Shown here: positions 49,701-59,800 of the stretch, piece by piece
Layout of the letters: the number at the start of each line of letters is the position of its first letter
Position numbering within the stretch: position 1 is the first letter of the stretch
Assembly: GCF_029852145.1 (NCBI RefSeq)
Contig: NC_079969.1
Location: 11,998,465 to 12,062,464, forward strand
Direction: 5' to 3'
DNA length: 64,000 nucleotides
DNA from: Microplitis mediator
Lineage: Eukaryota > Arthropoda > Insecta > Hymenoptera > Braconidae
Notes under the pieces: generated by a model
What the model was told of the DNA's origin: nothing
The model's input: the letters and a program-made list of their open reading frames with translations, nothing else
Databases searched by the model: none
Made by a program: the position numbers and the translations under genes

Positions 49701-49910
49701 TTGTAGTATTAGCTAATGATTTTAAAAAAATATATAAATTTTTTCATGCATTTAAAAATTAACATATGTTGCATTTTATTACTTTAAATAATTTTAATTT
49801 AATTTTAAAGTTTTGCAGCTCTAGTACTTTTTTTAGAGCGGCTGGCGGCCACCAGGCGGCGCCACATTTTTTGGAAAAAAGTGGGGGGCACCCTCGAAGC
49901 ATGGCCTTAA
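46747..49910. mobile_element. 3.16 kb TTAA-flanked foldback in the right MULE repeat
   Basis: TTAA at 46747-46750 and 49907-49910 encloses GGCCATGCTTCGAGGGTGCC and its exact inverse. Arms of about 1.4 kb are nearly identical in inverse (for instance GCGTGCACCCAAAAAATTAT at about 49412 and its inverse near 47230, and GTGTAAAGTCCTCCGGGTCTAA near 49155). The inner part (47640-48240 and 48620-48980) is a purine/pyrimidine-asymmetric tandem repeat with a block of about 130 bp carrying AAAATGGGCCACTGAGGC. The open frames there, rich in Pro, Phe and His, are only translations of the repeat. An internal TACACTGTAAAATATTACGG border at 47454 and 49203 may mark a second, nested element. Confidence 0.85.
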
Positions 49911-50398
49911 TGAGAGAACAATATTATCTATATAGCTGCATAACCTCAACTGTGATAATAATAATGAAGAATTTAATTATCAAATAAACATTAAGGCAAA
50001 CATTTATATAAAGTAGTCACAGCAGCTACACATGTAAACAAAGCCTTAATGAATTCTAACGACCATTAATGACGTCATAGCGCAGTGTCTAGTATGCAAA
50101 AAGTTTTTTTAAGTTAATTATTAAAAACATTGTAGATATTAATTAGTTTTATCACTTAATTGATAGAGCACATCGAGAGCAATTTTTTAAGCAAAAAAAA
50201 ATGTATAAAATATGAATAGTTTTCAAACTATAGCAAAATTACTTTTTTGAAAATTAATTTTTTAAAAAATTAATTATTAATTAACTAATAATCATAAAAG
50301 AGGAGCAATTATAGATTCTGAAAGAGCTTTTAAGGAGCAATTAATTGAGGTATCATTTGATTCCATAAAAAAATACTCGCCGCTAACTTTTTTGTGGT
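49907..50398 (-). repeat. Right terminal inverted repeat of the MULE, outer part
   Basis: The inverse of 35232-35723, also 492 bp. The inner remainder of this repeat was pushed to 46685-46750 by the TTAA foldback. Confidence 0.9.
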
Positions 50399-50407
50399 AT
50401 TAAAATA

Positions 50408-51737
50408 AATGAAAACAATCATTGTCATCGAAACATAGAGTATATATAAAGTTCTATTATCTAAAGATCGATTAAGTTCTACATTGCCAACTTCCGTGGA
50501 CAGTCAATAACACCAAAAACTATAATACCGACGACAGTTAATTGTACTCTTTATTGTTAGCAAAAAACAAAATCTGTTTTGAAAACAGATTGCTGTAATT
50601 ATAAAAGAACTAATTAATTAAATTTGTAAATTAATTGTGTAAGTTTATTTTAAATTAATAATTTAAAGATTAATCCTGGTACACTGTAAATAAATTTTTT
50701 TTTGTTTTTTTTTTTAGTTGCGATTTCATGTGTTTTAAAATAATGTCATATATCTAACTAATTGATTTGTTTAAATAATGAAAAAATTTAATTAGATCTA
50801 TAGAGAAGATAATTTTTATTATAACAATTTCTATCGCATAAGAAATGATCAATACAAAATTCTGTAGATATTTTTTTTTCTCAATAAATTAGATACATAA
50901 AAAAATTGAATATTAAAAAATTATTATATTGGAATATATTCCAGCGAGGATTTTTTCCTCTTGCTTAAACTTACCTTTATTTTAACTCAACTAACTATGT
51001 TTTCAAGTTTATTATTTAATTTCCATTCTTTAATTATGTTTAATTATAAGCACGAACATTTGGTCTTGAAAAATGTTTACATAAAAGCATCTTTCTAATA
51101 ATTTTTTAATGTTCAATTTTTTTATGTATCAGAAGATCTACAGTCACGTCTAATTTGAATAATTCGCGTCGGCAGACCAAAAGCCGACAGAACTCCAGGG
51201 AGTCACAAGGAAACGATTTAAATAAAAATGATTTTCTTCATTTTTCATTGAATAACTCTTAACCCAAATAGCGAAATAACCTAAATATAAAATCCATTTA
51301 TCATGATAGGCCTTTCTGACTGTCGCAAAAATTATCATAATTTTCGTGTGTTTCGGAGATATTTTCATCCGAAATTTTAAAACATAAATTCAATTCCCTG
51401 TATTTGGTAAATAGTTTAAAAAGTATTAACTAAACTTTGGTCAATCGAATCAATCGTTAATAAAAATTTTTAAATGAATTAATATCGTTGCTAGTTATCG
51501 TGAATAATTAAATTCTTAAAACTGGTTACTTTAATCGAGCATCGTTTTTTTTATATCTAATTAATTTTACGAAAAAAAAAAATAAACAGATAAATAATAT
51601 TTTTGGGCGTAAAAGCAACGAACTTTATGAGGTTGGCCAACAATCAACCGTTTTCCAGACAAAATAAAAAATTAAATAACAATAATATGTGTAAAAAAAA
51701 TGATAAATACTTTCAATTAGAAATTTCTTATCACTGA
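50408..51737. other. AT-rich intergenic sequence
   Basis: Neither a gene nor clear repeat borders were seen. The segment lies between the MULE and the TFIP11-like pseudogene. Confidence 0.35.
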
Positions 51738-53472
51738 TTAGAGTCCTGCCATGTCTAATAAGGCGTTGGGATGAGTAGGAACCCAATTAGTCGTTTTATC
51801 ATTGAAGAAAAGAACGTTTCCGTTGATGTAGACCTGTGCGTTGCCAATTTACGGATCCCACGTTCTTCGTACTCTTTTTGCACAAGATCTTTGAAGCCTT
51901 GAGGTATTTGCGAAGCAGTACGTTCAGCTTCGGCGAATCTCTGTAATATAAAGGGAATTAATAAAAATATATTAATAAATAATAAATAAAATAATATTTA
52001 CCTCAATACGTGGTTGAGCTGAGGCAGGAATTTGAGGAACTGGCTGTGTTCTCTCGAGACTTGTAAATTAGGAAGAGTCCGTCATTCAGTATTTTTTCCA
52101 CTCCATGTGCCAGTGCGTTATCTGGTCATAATTTGGAGAATGATTAAGCCACAGCACCAATTGAACTGCTTCGTGAATCGATGGCATTCATGCATTCCAA
52201 GTCAGCTGATCACGTGGACTCATTGAAGTCCTAGCTTGTATAACATTATTACCAATGCTCAGTATGTCTTTCCACTCTTTCATTGACTTAAAATAATATA
52301 TTGGCTCCAGCAGCAGGTTCCAACTAGCCAGACAACTCTTGAATTTCGGCACAACCACACTGCTCCCTAATTTACCCAGCTCATGTTTTATAATCATTGT
52401 AGTACTCGTCCGGTAATTTTGGACTGGACTGAAGCATTGATACCTTGTAAAGATTTACCCAATCCTTTACCTGGCTCGAAACCCATTTAGAGCAGCAGCA
52501 TGGCTTCAATGTCTTTGGTGTATACTGTGTATTTTATATTTACCTCCTTCAATTTTCATTAAAGACGGAATTGCTGGCGGACGTTTTAATCTCAGCCCAG
52601 GGAGTATACCCACTGGCGTACGTGGTACTTCTTCCTCTAAATCACTTGAATTATTTGATACATCTTGATCAGCGTCATCTTCTTCATAATTTTTATCTTC
52701 ATCCGACTTTTTATCTTCACTTGTTTCTCCCGCTTGCTGAATGACACCCTCTGTAAAATTAACTCGTGCCGTATGATGCTTCGGTTCCTCATTAAATCCT
52801 CTCGTCCGAGGTTGTAACCTCTCTTTTCTAGAAGCCTTTATGCCTATAATAATATATTTAATTTATTCAAAATAAAAATGCAAATTACTCTACAATGAAT
52901 TACTTTATATTATAAATATCAGTCATTTTTTTAATAAAATAAAATATGAAAAAAAAAAACTTTTCAAAAATTAAAAAAAAAATTGTTTTCCGATACTTTA
53001 ATCACGAGTAATATATTTATAAAAAAAACTAAATATTTTTAAGTGTCTGTTGCTTTCAGTATCATGAGTGTGAATGTAGCTGACAATTATTTAAATTTTT
53101 GAATAAATAAATAAAACCCTGATTAAAAGTAACCATTCGAAACGATTTGCAATGTTAAATGCCCATAAGAAGGGCAATTCAAAAGTATCAAACGTAAGTA
53201 TAAAATAAAAATTTAAAAATGCGTATTTAGATAATTAAAAAATCAGTAGGCGCATTATTTTTAATTTCATTATTTTAATTAATTTATTTGTTTACTAAAA
53301 ATTTATAAATTATCACGTGTCTGCTACAATAATACTAGCACTCATTTTGTTTTATGATACGTTGAATAAATAAATAATCAAATAACATACCATCAATAAT
53401 CTTTCGCTGTTCCTCGGTAAATTTTATCCGTAGACGAGTTAAAGCACAAAACTCAGCTTTATCTTCCGACAT
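51738..53472 (-). pseudogene. TFIP11/septin-interacting protein 1 pseudogene, intron-retaining
   Basis: TFIP11 is a G-patch protein of the spliceosome disassembly complex. The minus strand first reads an ATG exon (53472-53391, starting MSEDKAEF, donor GT at 53390). The next exon has ARVNFTEGVIQQAG and an acidic DDADQDVSNNSSDLEEE stretch, the TFIP11 N-terminal region. Then comes a G-patch with stops (MGFEPGKGLGKSLQGI). The C-terminal region follows: SVVVPKFKSCLASWN, VLWLNHSPNYDQITHWHMEW and, after an intron (51941-52001) with GT/AG ends, QIPQGFKDLVQKEYEE and FFNDKTTNWVPTHPNALLDM with a stop at 51738. Most of the middle, several hundred codons in the family, is missing, and stops and frame changes break every part. 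Introns show that it arose by DNA duplication, not retroposition. Confidence 0.78.
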
Positions 53473-53881
53473 TATTATTTTTTTATAATAATTAATACAT
53501 TTTATTTTATTACAAAGCGTCTTGATCCACCATTAACCAATGTAACAATTCTTTTCTTTCCTTCTTGGCTATAATCCCTATTGAGCCACATGCTACCAAT
53601 GATCTAGTGAACATTTCATCGATCTCAGCATGCTCCGCACCGGATGACCGGATATCCCTACCCCCACTCTATGACATGAGGCAAATTCCACATTCGCTGC
53701 GCGCGTTTGCCGCACAGAGCCAACGCCAACTTGGCGCGGAATTTAAAAAAATTAAATTTCAAAATTTATTTCCACCTCATTCAAGTCTTACCAATTATGA
53801 ATCTCACACTCGAAAAGATTAGCTGACTCTTTTTTTCAGATATAAAAATTACAACACTTTATCACTGTAGTCAATTTATTG
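53473..53881. other. Spacer upstream of the TFIP11 pseudogene
   Basis: Could contain the former promoter of the gene copy. There is a moderately GC-rich stretch at 53620-53760 with an 85-codon plus-strand frame that has no recognisable domain. Confidence 0.3.
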
Positions 53882-54310
53882 TTACGTATAACAATAACTT
53901 CAAGAGGGTGAGAACGAAGTTAAGTCTTTATGAGCCTGACTGCTCTCGATGATTCTATACTTCAGACTGATTTCTTGTGATCGAGAAAACTAGAGTGTGT
54001 TATCAATACGTGGCGTTTGGGCATCAGACCCGCGCATCGTTCGATATAGAGGGGTGGATCGAGATAAGCAATATTCTCGAATGATCCATTCTCCGTTCTC
54101 ACGCTCTCTCCGTTTTTGTTGCTAATAAATGAGTCACTTATCTATAAACAAAAGTTATCTTAGAACAAAATAGGTATTTGTGCAGCTGCACGTCTCTATA
54201 AAAACTCGAGGCGTCAGCGTTTATTTGTGCATAACAAATATAAAGAGAAAAATATCTTTATCAATATGTTTTAAATATTCGAAATAATATTATATTATAT
54301 TATTATATTT
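53882..54310 (-). repeat. Family-A LTR fragment, reversed
   Basis: On the minus strand it ends ACGTAACA and matches 8400-8880 of the solo LTR: GACGCCTCGAG near the start, TGCAGCTGCACAAA, then GCGCGGGTCTGATGCCCAAACG and AACTTCGTTCTCA. Confidence 0.6.
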
Positions 54311-54339
54311 TATTATTATTCGATATTATTATATTATAC

Positions 54340-55195
54340 ACTAACGCAAAAAATCAAAGGAACAGAAAAATTTTATAAATTTTTTACTGATTTTTGGAAG
54401 GCTGTAACTTTGTGAAAAATAATCGTATCGAGATTTTGAAAAAAGCATTTTATAACTTGAAATCTCTAGTTTCGGTGCATTTTTATAAAAATTTTTTAAG
54501 AGCTCCGGCTATTGCGCAAACATGAGAAATACCGCGAGATAAAAAATTTCTAAATTATTTTTTTTCCGAAAAGCCCACGGACCGTGGAAAAATTTTTTCA
54601 ACTTAACCAATGCAGAAGTCGTTTAGCAAATTTATCCAGCTTCAATTTGTTTTTTTTTTTTTCTTTACCTTGTAGGACAATTTGTCGCAGAGATATCAGC
54701 CTTCAAACAAAAAATGATCTTTTTGTCTTTGATCATCGATATTTCAGGTACCACTGATCGCACAGTAAATTTGAGGACGGCGTTAAAAACTTGAACAAAT
54801 TCCCTACAAGACCTTTTCATCATTTTTTGAAAAAAAATTTTTTTTTATTTTTAACATCCATTAGAAGTAAGTACAAAAAAATGACTTTTTTTTGGTTTTT
54901 TAGTAGTGATTTAGTTTCAGAATTGCATTTAGATTTAAAAAGTATTAATTTTTTAAATCTACTGCTACTCTATAAATATCGATGAAAAGACTTATGTTGC
55001 CAGGTAATTTTTTAGCTTAATGTACCCCCAATAACCTTGTAAATTTTCAAATTGATCTATCAAACCATTTTTTGGGGGTGATCGATCAAAGTTTTGCTAA
55101 ACAATTCGCCAATATTTTCAAGTCTACTTGACATCTACTTAATATAGAAAGGCTGAAATCTCTGCGACAAATTGTTCTACAGATTATAAAGCATT
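54340..55195 (+). repeat. Dispersed repeat beginning CACTAACGCAAAAAATCAAAG
   Basis: The first 160 bp match the inverse of 6482-6665. The remainder is AT-rich with GCGACAAATTG-type words in both orientations near 54680 and 55165 (TTTGTCGCAGAGATATCAGCC and its inverse), so this is probably a TIR element with partial palindromic structure. It is non-coding. Confidence 0.45.
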
Positions 55196-55689
55196 CACAG
55201 TTACAGAGAGTTTAAGAATCTATTATAGAATTGAACTTAATGATCTTAATATATTTTATGTTATAAAATATATTCTAGAATAAATAATTGCAATATAATA
55301 TTGAACTCTAAATCTAATCTTAAAATTTAACAGACAATGATTAGTTTAACAGTTGAAGTGCAAACTTTACGTTATCAAATGAACAATTGAAAAGTGTTTT
55401 TAGTTTTAGACAGTAAAAAGTTGTTGTGTCAGTTATTTAAAAGAAAATTGAACTTTTTCTCTCACGGCATAACAAACTACAACGATAACACTGTATTGTT
55501 TAAATCTTATCATATTCTAAAAATATTCAAGCTTATGACATATGGTTTTTTATTTCTTAAGCTTGGGAGGTTAATAATGAAAAAAAAAAAACGAATAAAT
55601 CATGACGAAAGCTTGTCCGCTATAAGAGCCTGTGTATAAGAACTTTAAAAACGTCATATTTTTAAATCTTTTTTTATAAAAAAGTAGAC

Positions 55690-56690
55690 ACTTGGACCAA
55701 ACTTGTAACTAAGCCTTGGCCCAGTCTTGGTAGAAGTCTAGAATGATAACACAGGGCCAGTCCTGGTTGCTAAACCTGGCCCATGTTTGGTTGCCAGACC
55801 TGGCTCATACATCGAGAAAACGAATAAATTTGATTAAAAAATAGTAGTTTATCTATCGAGTGCGAGCGTCTTAGACTCGATTGTACTAGATAAATACATT
55901 AGTTTTTGTGACAGATATTTGAAATTTACTACATTTAGTGCCTATAAATGGCAGGTTATAAATCCGCGTTTATTTATTTGGTAAGATTGTTTTGATTATT
56001 TGTTGAAAATTAGAGAGAAGTCGGTAAGTGGACGAATTCAAATGATGATAAATTTTGTCACAAGATGGCTCGTTAAGTTACTTCGATATTTTTTGGTCGT
56101 TTGCTGTCGCACATGTAACCAAAAAATATTTTTTGATCCGATGATGACGTCACTATTAGAACGATTAGGTATCTTTTTTACCAGCTGTATCTTATCTAAT
56201 ATTTTTAGCTGCCGGCTATAGGCGCTAAATGTCGTAGATTTCAAGTGTCTGTCACAAAAAAATTTTATTGTTATTGAACTCGTAGAGTTCATGATCATTA
56301 ACGTTTAAACTATCTAAGGTAGGTAAATGATGAGAAAAAAATCGGTGAAAATTCTGCTGGGCTTTGGGCGCGAACTGCCGTCCTTCTGATTGCTGGGCCT
56401 GAACGGTAGCCATTGAACGAACCTAACGTTGAACTGATACATTTATATGATCTACTTATTAAACCATAGGTATAGCCAAACTTGCGTAATCCTACCTTGC
56501 CCGAAGTCTGAGTTGCCATTGGACGGCCAAGTCAGGGGCACCCAGTCTTGGCCCAAGCTCGGGTAATCATTGTAACGGCCAGGACCGAGTACCTAATCTT
56601 GAGCCAAGCATGGGCCAATATAGGTGTGCCAAAGCTAGGTTTCTCAGTACTGGGCCAAGTACAGCCCCGTCGTTCAACTCTGGCAGCTCC
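55690..56690. mobile_element. Foldback-like element with TTGGCCCA subterminal repeats
   Basis: Both ends carry many degenerate copies of (C)TTGGCCCA(G/A)(T/G)CTTGG (55690-55810 and 56520-56670), in opposite orientation. Inside, AGTTTTTGTGACAGATATTTG (about 55902) and its inverse (about 56240) pair. The centre has no gene. Exact termini could not be placed. Confidence 0.5.
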
Positions 56691-56801
56691 TGTATATGTG
56701 GGTACTATTTAATTTTGAGCGGCACTTTTCTCCGTGTACGATAAGTATAAAACTTCTTCAATAGTAATAACCACGCAAGAACATCTTTAAATCAATTTTA
56801 T

Positions 56802-59800
56802 TTAATTACGTTGCATGAAATTAATAAAATAAGGTCTCGGAGTTATAAGAAAACCATCAATACCATCTAATGGTGGTAACTTATGTCCTTTTGGTATTTC
56901 CAGATCAAAATTATGAATTACATTTGTAAAAAACAAAAAAAGTAATGATTTCGCCATAATTTCCCCCAAACATCTTCGTTTTCCTATTATATAATAAAAC
57001 AATTATTTATTAATTAAAAAATTAGAAATAAAAATATAAACAATTGAGTTACCTAATCCGAATGGAATAAATTCATTCCTACGATGATATCGTCCGTTTT
57101 CATCAAGAAACCGCTCGGGACGAAATTCTTCTGGTTTTTCCCAACACGATTCATCGTTGTTTGCGCTGTGCAGATTAAAGAGAATAACAGTATCCTAAAG
57201 AACAATAAGGCGTAAATGAAAAGTGAATTTCATGGGAATTTAATCCTCTTTTACTATATATAACTTTTGTTATTATTACTTTCGGAATGTGATAACCTTC
57301 TAACGAAACATTCTCAGTTGTTCTGTGAGGAAGGCCTAAAGGTGCAAGAACTAGTACTCTCATTGCCTATGACAAAAATTCATCAAATATTATATCTCAT
57401 TTTACGTGAAAATTTTTTAATTTTAATTTGAAATATATTAAGGGTACTTCGGACAAAAACGCTTCAATCCGAGGCAATGCTGGAATATGATTGAGTGTTG
57501 GTATACTGTGCCCAACAGCAGTGTCAAGATCATTCCTTAAAGTTTTCATCCAATCTGGATGATGAAAGAGAAGTGCAAATATTGCTGTCAAAGAATCAAT
57601 TGTTGTTTCTGAACCAGCCATGAAAAGATCCAAGCAAATTACAATTAATTCTTTACCTGAAAAAAAAAAATATAAGATGATGTGCTGGTTTACATTTTGA
57701 CAAGGTTTTTAATTCAAATAGCGACGAATAAAAATACGGTTAATGTGTCATTTGATTCAGAATGAAATCTAGATAAATGTCACGAAAAATTAATATTTGG
57801 TGACTAAAATTACAATTGTTATAAGAAACCCAGGTACACTGAGAGAAAAAAAAATTTTTTTCAAGTATTTTTTTTACTTATTTCTGTGAATACTTAAAAC
57901 AAGAAATTTTTCCTAAATTGAAGTATAATATTTCTTATTTTTAGCAACTATTGCTTCGATCTAGTAATATATTACTAGATACATGAGTTACTTGTAACAA
58001 GCAATTATTTCTTGAATTAAGTTGACATATTTCTATATTCAAGAAAGCAATTACGTAAGCCAAGAAAAATCTTTCTTTGACCAAGCAATTTTTTTCCAAG
58101 TTCGAGAATATATTTTCTCAAGTCAAGAAACTTTATTCTTGGCTAAAGACATTTTTCGTATTGAGTCAAATAAAAAAGTTCTTGAACTAAAACAAAAAAA
58201 ATTTTAAACTTAGTAAAAAATTTCTCATCTTGAATGATTTTTTTTTTCAGTTTGAGAATATTTTGTTCTCAAGTCAAGAATCTTTATTCTTGGCTAAAGA
58301 CATTTTTTGTATTAAGTCAACAAAAAAAGTTCTCGAACTAAAACAAAAAAAAAGTTTTAAACTAAGTAATAAAATTTCTCAGCCCAAGTGATTTTTTTTC
58401 CAGTTCGAGAATATTTTTTTCTCAACTTAAAGAATTTTTTATCATGGTGTGAAGAGTCACGATATTTTCATATATAAAAAAAAAAAATTATTAAAAGAAA
58501 AAAAAATAAACGCAAAAAAATATAATGCGTGTAAAAAAAAAATAAATAAAAATAAATAAATTTAAATGAATAAAGAGATAGAGAAAAAATAAGGCGAGTG
58601 AAAATAACAAAGTGTGCAAACGCAGAGTGCGAAAGAAAAAATTAGTACCAGGAGTCACCGCTAGGCGCAGAAGAGCGCTGCAACATTTTCCTAGTTGGTC
58701 AGTTAGAATAGAAGTTATAAGTTCCGTTCAAAGGAGTGAAAAAGTCACTCTGTCAACTACTCCCAACAGGATAATATCCTAGTAGAAGAGTACAAGTACT
58801 CTTGAGGTAAATATTTGTGAGTAGATTTTTGGAATGCTTTTCAGTCATAACTATAACAGCGCAGGGGAATCCGAAGAAGCATCCATACGGATTAAATTTA
58901 AATACTAAATATAAATAATTAATTATTGAATTGATCATTTCATATACTAAATAAGAAGATTTAATTATTAAATTTAAGTATTTTAATTACTAAATATAAA
59001 TTTTTAATTACTGAACTTAAGTCGTTCAAATACTGAATGAAAATTTTCAATTATTATACTTTAGTGTTTTAAGTAGTAAATAAAAACTTATAATTATTAA
59101 ATTAAAGTATTTTAAATGCTAAATTAAAATATTTCAATATTGATCACGAGTATTTTAAATACTAATCTTTAATTTTTAATTATTGAACTTGAGTATTTTA
59201 ACTACTAGATGTGACTTTTTATTATTTAATTGGAGTATCTTAATTACTAAATTAAATTTTTTTCATCATTTATTTCAAGTATTATAAATATTAAATTTTA
59301 GTTTTCTATTATTTAACATTAGTATTTTTTTATTAAACCTAAGTTTTTAGTATTAATAGATTTCACAAGTATTTTTACTAGAATTAAGAAATTATTTACT
59401 CGGTAATATTTAAGTATCTAAAATACTTGAATCAAGTATTTTTACTTGAAAATATGCACTTTTTTCTCTCAGTGTAGGAACTCGATGCTGACTATAAACC
59501 CTGATTAAAAAAAATGATTAAAAATGATTTCACACGTTAAATGTCCATAAGAGACAGGATTAGAAATGATTTGAAGGATTAAAAAGTATTTAAAATGATT
59601 AAAAAACAAATCATTTTAAATACTTTTTAATCATTTTTTTTAATCAGGGAACTGAGCCTTGGGAAGTATCCATTGGCCCAAGCCATAGACCGATAGTTAA
59701 ATTATACTTTAAATGTGTACATACATATTAGGGTGCTTTTTTTTTGCGACTATTTTTTTTTTCGCTCCCATCCCGAAATTTTGTTGGAAATACCCCTAAA

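Larger units (their letters stand above)
35232..50398 (+). mobile_element. 15.2 kb Mutator-like (NOF/FB-type) DNA transposon
   Basis: ATTAAAATA stands at 35223-35231 and again at 50399-50407, a perfect 9-bp target duplication. The element opens ACCACAAAAAAGTTAGCGGC and closes with the exact inverse. The outer 492 bp of each end (35232-35723 and 49907-50398) match nearly base for base. The left repeat continues to about 35790, and its partner is found at about 46685-46750, because a TTAA palindrome has been inserted into the right repeat. 9-bp duplication, long terminal repeats and a MULE-type transposase identify the Mutator superfamily. Two TIR elements (36590-37365, 37689-38737) are nested inside. 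The length without the right-arm insertion is about 12.0 kb. Confidence 0.9.

Noticed and set aside
35232..50398. Polinton/Maverick (size and long terminal repeats)
   Set aside because: The duplication is 9 bp, not 6 bp, and no polymerase B, integrase, ATPase or capsid gene is present; the transposase is of MULE type.
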